Origin: Saprospiraceae bacterium
GTDB taxonomy: Bacteria; Bacteroidota; Bacteroidia; Chitinophagales; Saprospiraceae
Direction of reading: 5' to 3'
Length of the DNA stretch: 64,000 nucleotides
NCBI GenBank assembly: GCA_020627535.1
Contig: JAHDGU010000013.1
Location: forward strand, 52,507-116,506
Under the pieces are notes generated by a model. The model searched no databases. It had not been told where the DNA came from and saw nothing but the letters and a program-made list of their open reading frames with translations. Numbering within the stretch: the stretch's first letter is position 1; each line of letters begins with the position of its first letter. Positions 43,563-53,666 of the stretch are shown here, piece after piece. The translations under genes and the position numbers were made by a program.

Positions 43563-46500
43563 ATGAAGAAACTAAGATACCTGATGTCAGGTCTAATGAG
43601 TCTGGTAATCATGGGAGCTGTGGGGGCTCAATCACCATTAGGTTCGGTCGAGCTCAGCCAGATGACGTATCTGGGCGAATCTGAGCCTTTGAGGCAAATG
43701 AATCCTGATCTCTTTACTGCGGACGAAAACCTACAGAGAAAGCGGCACAAGACGCCTCGGGAGGTGGACAACTTTGGAGGCTATGAGCTCATCCCAAGCA
43801 TCAACCCAGATGCTTTGCCAGCACAGTATGATCCGATCAGACAGGCTCCTCAGCGGACTGGCAACATTCTTCGACCCATCGTCAATACTGAAGCTATAGG
43901 CTTCAATGGGATCTTTCCACCTGACCCTTCAGGTGCTATCGGGCAAGAGTTTCATGTCTCGATGGTGAATACCTTCGGTGGGTCTCAAATTTTGATACAA
44001 GACAAGGCGGGTAATGAGATCCTAGGCCCCTTCACAAGTACGCCAGTATTCTGGGAGCCATTTGGCATTCAAGGATTTGGTGATCCGATCGTATTCTACG
44101 ATCAAGAAGCCAAGAGATGGATTCTTACAGAGTTTGCGGACTTTACGGCCAATATGATGCTCATGGCAGTCTCCACGAGTGAGAGTCCATTGGGTTCATG
44201 GCATATTTACTTTGTGTCAGCACCTGGATTTCCCGACTACCCCAAATTTGGAAAGTGGGCGGATAGCTACTTTATTACGACCAATGAGGTAGGCCCCGAA
44301 ATTCCTATTTATCTCATCGATCGAGAAGCTCTACTCGTAGGCGACCCCAATGCACCACTCGTGAGAGCTGGCGTACCCAAGTTTCCCATCAGTGCGGGAG
44401 AATTTGTCTTTCAAGTAGCTTCGCCGATAGACTGGATCGGATCCAATCCTCCACCTGAGGGTGACCCTCTCAGGGTTGTCAGGATGAGAGATGATTCTTG
44501 GGGAGACGGAAGTGATGCCGTGGAACTTTGGGAGTTTGACATCGATTGGGATGACCCCTCTTCACTCAATGTCACAGGGCCTAAAGAAATTGAACTATCG
44601 CCATTCAGCGCAGATCTCTGCGCTGGCGGCCTCTTTGATTGTATCCAAAATCCCAATGGCCAGACGCAGTCAGTCCTTGCACAGGTGATCATGAATCGCC
44701 CAGTCTATCGAAGACTCAAGGACTACGAATCCATTTTGCTCAACTTCTCCGTAGATGTCAATAGTGCTGAGAATATCAGCGGAATCCGCTGGGTTGAGCT
44801 ACGGCGCCAGGAAGATAGCGATTGGTTTCTCTATCAAGAAGGAACGTGGTCTCCTGATGATGATCACAGATTCATGGCAAGTTGCTCTATGGATCGCTTT
44901 GGGAATATACTGATGGGCTATGCTGTGCTAGGGCCACAGACTTTCCCTTCATTGCGGTACACAGGTCGACGTGTCAATGATCCTCTTGGAGAGATGACGA
45001 TTTCCGAAGGAACCATCATAGATGGACAAGGAAGCAATACCACAGTGAGATGGGGAGACTATTTTTCTATGACAGTCGACCCAGTAGACGAAGAGACATT
45101 CTGGTTTCTCGGGGAGTACATGGGCGATGATTTTGGCTCGTGGTCTACACGCCTCACCAATTTTAGATTTACCACAGACAGTACGGATATTGCTCCTGCA
45201 GCCTTGAGCACGCCCAATGACTTCAGTGACTTTGCTGCTCCTACAGACCTGGTCGTAGCGATCCAAAATCTTGGCGAAGAAGCGGTAGTCAATTTCGATA
45301 TCACTGTAGAAGTTGATGGGCAATTCTACAGCCGTTTTGTCACAGAGGAGCTTGCGGCTGGTGACATACAGAGCTACTTGATCCAGGAAAATGTACAGCT
45401 GGATGCAGAGCTTCCGCTACTAGGACGAGTATTCACCAGTCTTGGTGAAGATCAGCTGCGTGCCAATGATACACTTCATTTCAGTATTGAAGGTGTACCG
45501 CTCAATGATATCGGAATCGTCAGCACAGAAAATCTGGAAACACCTCTTTGCGATGCAGAAGAGAAGCAATTTGAAGTCCTAGTGTCCAATCGAGGATATG
45601 GCAACATCAGCGATTTCCTGCTTACAGTTGTCGTCAACGATATGGACACGACTTTGATTCCATTCAATGGTTTTATCGCGCCCTTCGCGACGGAGAGAAT
45701 CGATGTGACCTTGTCTGATCTAGTGATCGGCGACTATGACGTCTTGATCTACACCTCAGACCCCAATGGTGTCCTTGATGATGACACAGGGAGTGATACG
45801 CTGAGATCAAGCTTCGTCAATACACCAGCTCAAAATGTCCTGACGCTCACCATTCAAGCGGATGGATTTCCCACGGAAAATAGTTGGGTCATTCGTGATT
45901 CACTTGGCCAAGAGGTCATTGGTGCCAATTTCCCAGCTGAGCCGAGTCTATTTTCCAGTTTTGATATCTGCTTGCCCGATGGCTGCTACAGCCTCACAGT
46001 ATTTGACAGTTATGGAGATGGAATCTGCTGTGGTGGAGGCTTTGGTCAGTATGTCCTTCTTGACAATGAGAGTGGCCTGATCGTCGCTACGGGTGACGAA
46101 TTTGCTTTTGAAAAAACAGACGAATTCTGTTTGCCTTATTCCTGTTCTGTAGCATTTGACATTTTCGATGAGGAGGCCACACCTGGAGAATCTGATGGCA
46201 TCATATTCATTGTCGCAAGATCTGGTGTAGGACCATTCCAGTATAGCATAGATGGAGGTGCGACATTTCAGGATGATGCATTGTTCTCAGGTCTCTCAGG
46301 AGACTCGATATACACAGTAGTGGTCATGGATCTCAATGGATGTGATGGAGAAGAGGATTTTTATTTAGGACTCCTCACTTCGACGGCGCAGTTGTCCCTC
46401 AATAGCAGTTTGAAAATTTATCCCAATCCTACTGCGGGAGAATTTTTTGTAGAACTGACGGACTTCAGTGATGCACAGTCATTGCTCTATGACATTTCAG

Positions 46501-46658
46501 ATATACATGGACAAGTTATTAAGGGAGGTATGTTATACCGCTACAATGATCGTCTTATTGGACGAGCAACTATTCTTGATAAGCCTGCCGGCGTATATTA
46601 CATTGTCGTCAAAGAAGATGGAAAGACGGCAACACAGAAGTTGATCTATCAGGATTAG
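43563..46658 (+). CDS. large T9SS-secreted protein
   Basis: A 1031-aa secreted protein. After the signal peptide (about 1-22) residues 100-520 form a propeller-like domain of unknown activity (FPPDPSGAIGQEFHVSMVNT, DPIVFYDQEAKRWILTEFAD, RLTNFRFTTDSTD). Two CARDB/Ig-like domains follow (about 540-750), then a module with DSYGDGICCGGGFGQY (about 815-835) often seen in T9SS cargo. Residues 945-1031 are a type-A sorting domain (SLKIYPNPTAGEFFVELT ... KPAGVYYIVVKEDG). Likely exposed at the surface or released; no catalytic residues recognised. Confidence 0.85.
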   Translation: MKKLRYLMSGLMSLVIMGAVGAQSPLGSVELSQMTYLGESEPLRQMNPDLFTADENLQRKRHKTPREVDNFGGYELIPSINPDALPAQYDPIRQAPQRTGNILRPIVNTEAIGFNGIFPPDPSGAIGQEFHVSMVNTFGGSQILIQDKAGNEILGPFTSTPVFWEPFGIQGFGDPIVFYDQEAKRWILTEFADFTANMMLMAVSTSESPLGSWHIYFVSAPGFPDYPKFGKWADSYFITTNEVGPEIPIYLIDREALLVGDPNAPLVRAGVPKFPISAGEFVFQVASPIDWIGSNPPPEGDPLRVVRMRDDSWGDGSDAVELWEFDIDWDDPSSLNVTGPKEIELSPFSADLCAGGLFDCIQNPNGQTQSVLAQVIMNRPVYRRLKDYESILLNFSVDVNSAENISGIRWVELRRQEDSDWFLYQEGTWSPDDDHRFMASCSMDRFGNILMGYAVLGPQTFPSLRYTGRRVNDPLGEMTISEGTIIDGQGSNTTVRWGDYFSMTVDPVDEETFWFLGEYMGDDFGSWSTRLTNFRFTTDSTDIAPAALSTPNDFSDFAAPTDLVVAIQNLGEEAVVNFDITVEVDGQFYSRFVTEELAAGDIQSYLIQENVQLDAELPLLGRVFTSLGEDQLRANDTLHFSIEGVPLNDIGIVSTENLETPLCDAEEKQFEVLVSNRGYGNISDFLLTVVVNDMDTTLIPFNGFIAPFATERIDVTLSDLVIGDYDVLIYTSDPNGVLDDDTGSDTLRSSFVNTPAQNVLTLTIQADGFPTENSWVIRDSLGQEVIGANFPAEPSLFSSFDICLPDGCYSLTVFDSYGDGICCGGGFGQYVLLDNESGLIVATGDEFAFEKTDEFCLPYSCSVAFDIFDEEATPGESDGIIFIVARSGVGPFQYSIDGGATFQDDALFSGLSGDSIYTVVVMDLNGCDGEEDFYLGLLTSTAQLSLNSSLKIYPNPTAGEFFVELTDFSDAQSLLYDISDIHGQVIKGGMLYRYNDRLIGRATILDKPAGVYYIVVKEDGKTATQKLIYQD

Positions 46659-46680
46659 ATCTGCTCAAGAAACATTGACT

Positions 46681-48006
46681 TCAGGACTTGGCAATCGGCT
46701 TAGCGATTTGCCAGTCCTGAGTTCTTATGAGCACAAAGTATTGACCTTCAGCAAGCTGACTCAAGTCTATACACCGATCTGGGCTGTAACCATTGATGTG
46801 CAGTACTTGCTGACCAGAGACATTGAGGAGACTGATACTTGCAGTCGGCTCAGCTGATCGCCAAGATAGATGGACACAGTTCGCTTCTCTTCTGATCAGT
46901 ATCTCTGGCGCTGGTTTTGGAGATACTGAGGCAATCGATGTGGTAAAATCACCTTTCCAGCGCAGACGGAGTAGTTTTTTACTGACCTTTTGGTCTGCCT
47001 CCATGCCTCCGATCAGATAAAACAGGCTGTCGCCAAAATTCACGATACCTCGTAAATCCATAGGGATACGATCGTCTTGGTCAATCAGCAGCTCTCCCGT
47101 CTGTGGCACGTAGCATATCGTTTTGCCGGAAGGCGGAACACCGCCAGAGCCATTGTAGGCGATACCATTAAAATTATAGGTGGTTTCAGATCCGCCTATC
47201 CAGCATGCTGTGTCCCCAATGGACGTGCTAGCCATGCGATATCCGACCTGATTAGGATTGAATGTTCCGTCACTCCAAGCAATCTCACTAGGAGACTCGG
47301 GATTGATGATGCCTCGTCGCCATTCATTTTGTATCGGAAAAGCTCCACCGAGAGATGCGCCACCAAAGTAGAAAATCGTATCTCCGATAATCGTCCCAGA
47401 AGCACCGAAGGATTTGTAGATATTGTTGTTTGGTACTGGAGTGCCATTGGTCCAGAGATTGCGCTCAGGGAAGTAAATCTGCACATCCCTGATATTGGTC
47501 ACATTGTTCCATCCTGTGATGGCATAGAGTACACTATCTCTCCATACAGCTTGTACTTGATCATCCGTGCCTCGCAGTAGCACTGGGGCATTGCTCATGT
47601 ACTCATTGGTCCTGACATTGAAGCGATGGACGAGATTGGAGGTGAGTTCTGCGCCATTGCCAAAGACATAGTATCCACCGACAATGTAGATGATATCGCC
47701 GATGCGATTGGCAGCCGCAGCGATTTTGCCTTGATTATCCGGGAGTGAACTGATCTGCTCCCATCGATCTTCTGAGACGATGTACCTGTAAGATCTGAGA
47801 TGGATTCCTGACGATCTTTTGGTGCTGTCGATACCCGCAAAGCTGTAGAGATACACTTCACCATCGACTACAGCGCCTTCTACGGCATTGTTGGATATGG
47901 CCTCAGGTAGTGGTGCCAGTTCAGTGATTTCCCATGCTTGCGCAGTGAGCGCTGTCGCGCAAATGGATAGAATGATGAGGCAGAGACCTCGGTAGTGTCG
48001 TGTCAT
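46681..48006 (-). CDS. Kelch-like propeller protein with T9SS tail
   Basis: A 441-aa secreted protein: signal peptide (LCLIILSICATALTAQ), Kelch-type propeller repeats (AVVDGEVYLYSFAGIDS, ANRIGDIIYIVGGYYVFGNG, DSVLYAITGWNNVTNIRDVQ, IIGDTIFYFGGASLGGAFPI, FGDSLFYLIGGMEADQKVSK) up to about residue 345, and a C-terminal sorting-like domain (ISLLNVSGQQVLHINGY, AEGQYFVLIRTQDW). Probably a surface binding protein. It converges on the preceding T9SS gene with 22 bases between stops. Confidence 0.85.
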   Translation of the reverse strand: MTRHYRGLCLIILSICATALTAQAWEITELAPLPEAISNNAVEGAVVDGEVYLYSFAGIDSTKRSSGIHLRSYRYIVSEDRWEQISSLPDNQGKIAAAANRIGDIIYIVGGYYVFGNGAELTSNLVHRFNVRTNEYMSNAPVLLRGTDDQVQAVWRDSVLYAITGWNNVTNIRDVQIYFPERNLWTNGTPVPNNNIYKSFGASGTIIGDTIFYFGGASLGGAFPIQNEWRRGIINPESPSEIAWSDGTFNPNQVGYRMASTSIGDTACWIGGSETTYNFNGIAYNGSGGVPPSGKTICYVPQTGELLIDQDDRIPMDLRGIVNFGDSLFYLIGGMEADQKVSKKLLRLRWKGDFTTSIASVSPKPAPEILIRREANCVHLSWRSAEPTASISLLNVSGQQVLHINGYSPDRCIDLSQLAEGQYFVLIRTQDWQIAKPIAKS

Positions 48007-48078
48007 ATCTGCAAGTTACAGCATGTAACATCTACATGGGTAGTCTCCTAGGAATCAAATCAATATTCTCCTAGAACT

Positions 48079-48119
48079 CGTCGGACTTTAAATCCGCGAC
48101 CTGTGTTTCTGAGACAGGT
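48079..48119. repeat. REP-like pair of small inverted repeats
   Basis: CGGA (48082-48085) / TCCG (48093-48096) around CTTTAAA, within a partly symmetric GTCG...CGAC context, is followed directly by ACCTGT (48099-48104) / ACAGGT (48114-48119). Adjacent palindromes between two minus-strand genes resemble REP-type intergenic elements. Only one copy is visible here, so the call is tentative. Confidence 0.4.
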
Positions 48120-48162
48120 AATGAATGTAATCCTTAAGATTAGGCGCGATTGTATCTTTTTC

Positions 48163-49341
48163 CTAGCATCGCTCAATAATCAAGGCACTTGCGCCACCGC
48201 CACCATTGCACAGCGTGGCTAGGCCTTTCGCACCTTGATTCTGATGCAACACACTATTGAGTGTGCAGACAATGCGAGCTCCAGATGCTCCTAGTGGATG
48301 ACCGAGGGATACACTACCGCCATTGACATTGACGATATCGCGATCGATACCCATGACTTTGTTGAATGCCAGCGTCACTACTGAGAATGCCTCGTTGACC
48401 TCATAGAAATCGATGTCGGATTTCGTCAATCCAGCTCGTTTCATCGCAAGTGGAGCAGCAAGAGTAGGAGCGGTCGTAAATCTCATCGGCTCATGTGCTG
48501 CATCGGCGTAGCTCACGATCCTCGCGATCGGCGTGAGTCCAAGCTCTTTGAGCTTTTCTGCACTGACAAGAACGAGAGATGCTGCACCATCATTGATCGT
48601 AGAGGCATTGGCTGCTGTGACAGTGCCGTCTTTGGTGAATGCGGGTCTCAATGACGGAATCTTCTCAAACTTGACTTTCTTGTATTCTTCATCTTCTGTG
48701 ATGACAAGCTCATCTCCTCGTCTTTGTGGAACTGAAACAGGGACGATTTCATCTTGAAACTTGCCTTCGCTCGAGCTGACTGCCGATCTTTCGTAAGATG
48801 AGATTGCATAGGCATCTTGCTCTTCTCTGGTGATATTGTGCTCAGCGGCGGTTTCATCAGCAGCCACACCCATAGCGACATTGTCGTAGGCATCAGTGAG
48901 GCCATCCTTTGCCAGGCCGTCAACCATGGTCTTGTTGCCATATTTTGCCCCCCATCTGAGCTCTGGTGCATAGTATGGAATGTTGCTCATGCTCTCCATG
49001 CCTCCTGCCACAGCTACATCGACCAGGCCGAGTTGTATTGCCTGAGCAGCAAACATGATGGATTTCATACCAGAGGAGCAAACCTTATTCACGGTCGTGC
49101 AAGGAACGGACTGCGGTATTCCAGCAGCAAGAGCTGCTTGTCGTGCTGGTGCTTGACCGAGATTGGCTTGTACTACATTGCCAAAGAATACTTCTTGTAC
49201 TTGCGACGCCTCTATCCCAGCTTTCGATAAGCTACCAGAAATGGCAGCGGAGCCAAGTTGAACTGCTGATAAACTAGCAAACATACCTCCAAAACTTCCT
49301 AGCGGAGTCCTAACTGCTGATACGATATATACTTCCTTCAT
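48163..49341 (-). CDS. acetyl-CoA C-acetyltransferase (thiolase)
   Basis: A 392-aa thiolase joining two acetyl-CoA or cleaving beta-ketoacyl-CoA in the cytoplasm. ATG 49341 gives the family start EVYIVSAVRTPLGSFGG; the frame extends to 49431 with unlikely residues. Nucleophilic Cys88 is in NKVCSSGMKS, the His of GHPLGASGARIV and the second Cys of CNGGGGASALI are intact. Length and motifs fit AtoB/PhaA-type biosynthetic or degradative thiolases; which one cannot be told from the window. It stands alone on the minus strand. Confidence 0.93.
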   Translation of the reverse strand: MKEVYIVSAVRTPLGSFGGMFASLSAVQLGSAAISGSLSKAGIEASQVQEVFFGNVVQANLGQAPARQAALAAGIPQSVPCTTVNKVCSSGMKSIMFAAQAIQLGLVDVAVAGGMESMSNIPYYAPELRWGAKYGNKTMVDGLAKDGLTDAYDNVAMGVAADETAAEHNITREEQDAYAISSYERSAVSSSEGKFQDEIVPVSVPQRRGDELVITEDEEYKKVKFEKIPSLRPAFTKDGTVTAANASTINDGAASLVLVSAEKLKELGLTPIARIVSYADAAHEPMRFTTAPTLAAPLAMKRAGLTKSDIDFYEVNEAFSVVTLAFNKVMGIDRDIVNVNGGSVSLGHPLGASGARIVCTLNSVLHQNQGAKGLATLCNGGGGASALIIERC

Positions 49342-49568
49342 AGTGGTGGTTTCAGTGCTGCAAAGGTCTTCATTATGAACTACATCTTGGCCCTCATCAA
49401 ATCTTGATGATAAATGTACCTTCATATTCACCTCCCCAATCGTCTGCGAGTCTATCTATCTCCCAATACCAGTAGTTCAAATTTTTGTCGAAACCTGGCC
49501 CTATCGAGTATACGTGCCAAAGCACCATTATTGAACTGACCGCTAGATCCAAATTGCAACTCGTTCCG

Positions 49569-49922
49569 TTACCATATGAATGCGGAGATAGCTTCCACAA
49601 ATCTGATCACAATAAATAATAGCCAAGCCCAGCACATAATATTGAGAACTATAGCAATGATATCCAGTGACTTGCGATTTGTAGGTTTCAAGAAGACTTT
49701 GAAGGAAAAAATACCTCCTAGAATTAGTGAAGTAGTAAGTGATAAGGCCCAAATCGATATAGCGGCAACGCCCCAAAAATTTGCCGGTATGTTAGCATGA
49801 AATATGTCGAGCAGTATGAATCGAAGCAATAGCAAAGCCAAAGTCGATGCTATTGACCTTAGCGCATCCATGCCATCAGGCGAAAAACAATTCCGCAGCC
49901 TGGCTTTTTGGGGATTCTTCAT
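49569..49922 (-). CDS. small four-helix membrane protein
   Basis: A 117-aa protein with three to four hydrophobic segments (LALLLLRFILLDIF, WGVAAISIWALSLTTSLILG, IIAIVLNIMCWAWLLFIVI). Not recognised. It lies between the thiolase and an SGNH-like gene, both also on the minus strand, with 33 bases to the latter. A coding origin is supported by the hydrophobic pattern, but no homolog is known to me. Confidence 0.6.
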   Translation of the reverse strand: MKNPQKARLRNCFSPDGMDALRSIASTLALLLLRFILLDIFHANIPANFWGVAAISIWALSLTTSLILGGIFSFKVFLKPTNRKSLDIIAIVLNIMCWAWLLFIVIRFVEAISAFIW

Positions 49923-49955
49923 ATCAACGGAATTCCGAACATTCCCAGTTTGAGG

Positions 49956-51146
49956 CTAGCGGATCACAATCTTTCGCCGCTCGACAGTACGATCCGAGAG
50001 CTCCAACTCAAGCAGATAAATGCCTTGTACCTGAGTACTAAGGTTGATTCGAGTCTCATACTGTCTAGAAAATTCTCCTTGATTCACTATTCGTCCTGCC
50101 AGATCTCTGAGGTAAAATGAAGTTATGAGTTTCTTACTTGTAACACTGATGATTCCGTCTGTCGGATTGGGACTAATTTTTACTGAGGGTTCGACTGAGT
50201 CAATTTGCTGAGTAGCTGTGGTCTGAGCATTGACAAAGACACGGCTACTGCCATCTGGGAGATTGAATTCTAGGAGCTCATCCCAGATGAAATCCACGAG
50301 CTCCGCGAAGTTGTTTCTGATCATGGGATGGATCGTCTCAGGTGCTTCAAAACTCGACGATGCCTTGCACTCATACATGGACATATAGGTCACAAGGCCA
50401 GCAAGAAAATAGGTGTTGGCCAATCCATGAGGAGCGTCGTCTTCGTAAAGCTCATTGATCGGTATGGCCTCAGGGAAAAATTCACGATGTAACATACTGA
50501 TGATCGGACCGACGGGTATGAGGCGCACATTGAACTCCGGCCGAGTGTCGAGCATCATGTCCTGATAGTCCAGCCACCATTGATGAAAGTCACCAAGCGT
50601 GTAGTCGTGATAAGTCTCAAATTCTTCTGGCGTAGCTGGAAAACCCGCAGACAAAAAAGGCGCCATGTCAGGCCAGTTTTCGTAGATGTAGTAGTTCACG
50701 GACTCCTCCTGATCTGCTACCCAATCAAATATGGTCTGTGTGGCGCTCAGTGGTGACACACCTGGATCAGTAGGGTAGTCTTCATCTGCAGCTTGCCACT
50801 GCATAAAATTTCCAGCAGTCAACAGTATGCTGTTGAAGTCTGCTTCCGCAAAGCTCTCGGTATCACCGTCCCATACGGCAGGTACCTGGCTATATCCCCA
50901 TGCTGGTTGTGGTGGCAAATTGGCATGACTGGGGAGAAAACCAAACTGTCCTGTGGAGGCATGAAGCTTGTCATCAGCGGCCGCAAAAAGGTAGATCCAA
51001 TGCGCGATTTTCCCTTCATCTATGGCGATACTCGCTGACTCATAATTCACCAGGCTATGGCCAAACATAAATGTGCGATGTTCATTGATCTGTGCTTGGC
51101 TGAGCTGGTAGCTAAGCAAAAATGTGATGAGTATTAGCGGGCGCAT
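49956..51146 (-). CDS. SGNH-type hydrolase-like secreted protein with T9SS tail
   Basis: A 396-aa exported protein from ATG 51146 (signal MRPLILITFLLSYQLSQAQ). Just after the signal comes FMFGHSLVNYES, a block-I-like GxSL with Ser31 as possible nucleophile; later YEDDAPHGLANTYFLAGLV fits the block-V DxxH. This pattern suggests an SGNH/GDSL esterase fold, although the asparagine and glycine blocks are not obvious. Residues about 315-396 are a T9SS sorting domain (VKISPNPTDGIISVTSK ... YLLELELSDR). It is 31 bases downstream of the GH31 gene and might act on the same glycans; inference. Confidence 0.75.
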   Translation of the reverse strand: MRPLILITFLLSYQLSQAQINEHRTFMFGHSLVNYESASIAIDEGKIAHWIYLFAAADDKLHASTGQFGFLPSHANLPPQPAWGYSQVPAVWDGDTESFAEADFNSILLTAGNFMQWQAADEDYPTDPGVSPLSATQTIFDWVADQEESVNYYIYENWPDMAPFLSAGFPATPEEFETYHDYTLGDFHQWWLDYQDMMLDTRPEFNVRLIPVGPIISMLHREFFPEAIPINELYEDDAPHGLANTYFLAGLVTYMSMYECKASSSFEAPETIHPMIRNNFAELVDFIWDELLEFNLPDGSSRVFVNAQTTATQQIDSVEPSVKISPNPTDGIISVTSKKLITSFYLRDLAGRIVNQGEFSRQYETRINLSTQVQGIYLLELELSDRTVERRKIVIR

Positions 51147-51177
51147 TATATGATGATTTTGGTGATGCCCCAATATT

Positions 51178-53559
51178 CTACTTTTTCTTGATGACGATTT
51201 CGCTAAAATCAGCAGCTACTTTACAAATCCCTTGAGACTCTGAGACTTCATTCCCATCGACGGTAATAACATAGCTGGATTCTGGAAATCCGATGAAACT
51301 CATGTGATATTCCTTTTTCGCGGAAGCGTAATCCCCCTCCACATCATGACTCATCCACCACTTGCCGTCTTGATAGCTCGAACGAAAACTGTGGAGCTTG
51401 TACTGCCCTTCTTGATAGTCAAAGCTATCACCGTCATCCTCGTACCAGATACTAGTGACTTCCTCTTTGTCAAAGTAGCAGCGAAGCTCCACATGGTCAA
51501 ACTCTAGCTCACCCACATACTGCTGTACAGGGAAGATCGGCATGACAGAGCCTCCACGAAGGAGCATCATCGTCTTGTCAAATGGGACGTCGACCCAGTG
51601 TTCCTTGCGGCCTTCATAGCTCTTGGCATCCCAGTAATTGTACCAAAGACCTTGGGGCAAATAGACATTGCGACCCTTGACACTTGGCGACAGGATGGGA
51701 GCTGTCAATAGATGGTCCCCTACAAGAAAGACCTCATTGATGTGGTGTGTCTTGGCGTCTGATTGATCGACAAATGCCAGCGGCCTCAAGAATGGAGAGC
51801 CGTCATCACAGGTCTGATAAAATGCGGTATACAGGTAGGGTAGTATGCGATATCGCTGTTCGAGATTGGTCCTGACGTAGTCGGTGTATTCATCCCCAAA
51901 TGACCAAGGCTCCTGATCACCATGGTCTCCACTACTGTGTGTGCGGAAAAATGGGTGGAACATACCGAGCTGGACAAATCTCACATAGAGCTCACCAGTA
52001 GGCTGCATGATAAATCCACCGACATCTGAGCCAATGAAAGAGAGTCCAGAGATGCTCAGGCGCATACACTGCACAGCAGCAGCCCATACATGGCTCCAAC
52101 TGGCAATATTATCACCAGTCCAAGCAGCACTATATCTCTGAATACCACTGTAGCAGGATCTGGTGATGGTCAATGTGCGCTTGTTGCCAGCGTACTTGAG
52201 TAAGCCTTCATTGGTCGCGCGGGCCATCTGCATACCATAGACATTATGTGCCTTGCGATGAGAGCATGGATGTCCATCATAGTCGTGACGCACATCTAGC
52301 GGAAATGTCTTGCTCTCGACTTCAAACAAGGCGGGCTCATTCATATCGTTCCAGACACCATCCACTTTTTGCTCGGCGATGAGTCCTCCATATAGTCCTG
52401 CCCACCACTCACGCACTTCTTCTCGGGTAAAGTCCGGGAAGTAGCAGTCACCAGGCCATACTTTACCCTTGATATATGGTCCGTCAGCACGTCGGCAGAA
52501 GTAGCCCTTCTCCCAAGCCTCCTTGAAGACATCATACTCGAAGTCTATCTTGATGCCCGGATCAATGATGACGACCACCTTCATCCCTGTATCATGAAGC
52601 TTATCGATCATGCCAGCAGGATCTGGAAACTTGTCTGGATCCCAAGTGAAGCAGCGGAAACCATCCATGTAGTCAATATCAATGTGTATGACATCACAGG
52701 GCAATCTCAACTCTCGCATCTTATCTGCAATCTCTAGCACCTGACTATCAGGCTGATAGCTCCACTTGCTCTGTTGATAGCCCAGAGACCATAGAGGCGG
52801 CAAAGGGGCTTTACCTGTGAGGCGTGCGTAGTTGCGGGCTACATCCATCAGCTCCGTGCCATGGATGTAGTAATAGTTCATGTCGCCACCCATGGCCCAG
52901 TAGCTTGTGACATTGCGCCTTTCACTGGCAAAGTCAAAGTAACTCTCAAAGCTGTTGTCAAAGAAGATCCCATAGCCGATGCCGTGGTGAAGACCGTAGT
53001 AGAAGGGTATATTCTTATAGATAGGGTCTTTGTGGACATCAAATCCGTATTCATCAGTTCCCCAGTTCTTGAGGCGCTTGCCCTGTAGATTGAGGTGTGT
53101 AGGCTTGTCACCGAGACCATAGAATGCCTCTCCGGGCTGGCACACCTTGGTCATCTGCACGATATTGCCACCGTGCTCTTGATTTTCTTCCCAGTGATAG
53201 CCTTTCTCGTCCTGAAGGATGGGAAGGCCTTCTGGAGTACAGACCGTGACCTTGAGAAACTCCTTGGTGATGACCAGATAGAATTTATCCAAGTGAATCA
53301 TCACCAGTTTGTCTTGATCATCTATCTTATAATCAGGTACTTGTGGCTGATAATCTGGGTCTATGGCATAGCTAAAATCAGCATCAAAATCGCCGTACTC
53401 GGCGTATCGAAATCGCGCGATGTCTTGATCGAGGAGATGGATGTGTAGATGAACCCGATTCTTGGAGATGATCTCAATATGTCCGGGTCCTAGCTCTGAG
53501 ATCGACTCCAGCGCATCTGGATACTGCTCTTGTTGGGTGTATTGGCTTTGATGTACCAT
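51178..53559 (-). CDS. GH31 alpha-glucosidase
   Basis: A 793-aa family-31 glycoside hydrolase. The N-terminal beta domain includes YGLGDKPTHLNLQGKR; the barrel has PPLWSLGYQQSKWSY and DVIHIDIDYMDGFRCFTWD; nucleophile Asp405 is in WNDMNEP; acid/base Asp483 in WTGDN; then SFIGSDVGGF and FFRTHSSGDHGDQEPW. C-terminal beta domains follow. There is no signal peptide from ATG 53559, so it is probably cytoplasmic and hydrolyses alpha-1,4 or 1,6-glucosidic ends. The frame extends to 53649 but those residues lie in the divergent promoter region. It is transcribed away from the CBM48 gene and near the glycogen operon, suggesting a shared role in glucan turnover. Confidence 0.94.
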   Translation of the reverse strand: MVHQSQYTQQEQYPDALESISELGPGHIEIISKNRVHLHIHLLDQDIARFRYAEYGDFDADFSYAIDPDYQPQVPDYKIDDQDKLVMIHLDKFYLVITKEFLKVTVCTPEGLPILQDEKGYHWEENQEHGGNIVQMTKVCQPGEAFYGLGDKPTHLNLQGKRLKNWGTDEYGFDVHKDPIYKNIPFYYGLHHGIGYGIFFDNSFESYFDFASERRNVTSYWAMGGDMNYYYIHGTELMDVARNYARLTGKAPLPPLWSLGYQQSKWSYQPDSQVLEIADKMRELRLPCDVIHIDIDYMDGFRCFTWDPDKFPDPAGMIDKLHDTGMKVVVIIDPGIKIDFEYDVFKEAWEKGYFCRRADGPYIKGKVWPGDCYFPDFTREEVREWWAGLYGGLIAEQKVDGVWNDMNEPALFEVESKTFPLDVRHDYDGHPCSHRKAHNVYGMQMARATNEGLLKYAGNKRTLTITRSCYSGIQRYSAAWTGDNIASWSHVWAAAVQCMRLSISGLSFIGSDVGGFIMQPTGELYVRFVQLGMFHPFFRTHSSGDHGDQEPWSFGDEYTDYVRTNLEQRYRILPYLYTAFYQTCDDGSPFLRPLAFVDQSDAKTHHINEVFLVGDHLLTAPILSPSVKGRNVYLPQGLWYNYWDAKSYEGRKEHWVDVPFDKTMMLLRGGSVMPIFPVQQYVGELEFDHVELRCYFDKEEVTSIWYEDDGDSFDYQEGQYKLHSFRSSYQDGKWWMSHDVEGDYASAKKEYHMSFIGFPESSYVITVDGNEVSESQGICKVAADFSEIVIKKK

Positions 53560-53631
53560 ATGGTCTTTGCTTGGCGAAAAATGACTGCGAAGAAATAAAA
53601 AAGCTCTTACATATATTGTTTTTGTAAGATG

Positions 53632-53639
53632 TAATTTTG
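53632..53639 (+). promoter_or_regulatory. candidate -7 element before the CBM48 gene
   Basis: TAATTTTG fits TAnnTTTG exactly and lies 27 bases before the ATG at 53667. A TTG at 53616-53618 is closer than usual (13 bases), so the -33 part is uncertain. Confidence 0.4.
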
Positions 53640-53666
53640 TGGTTTGCAAAGATTAAAACTAGAACT

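Noticed and set aside
47077..47580. 167-codon plus-strand frame in the Kelch-like gene
   Set aside because: Antisense to clear propeller repeats; Arg/Ser-rich translation typical of a shadow frame.
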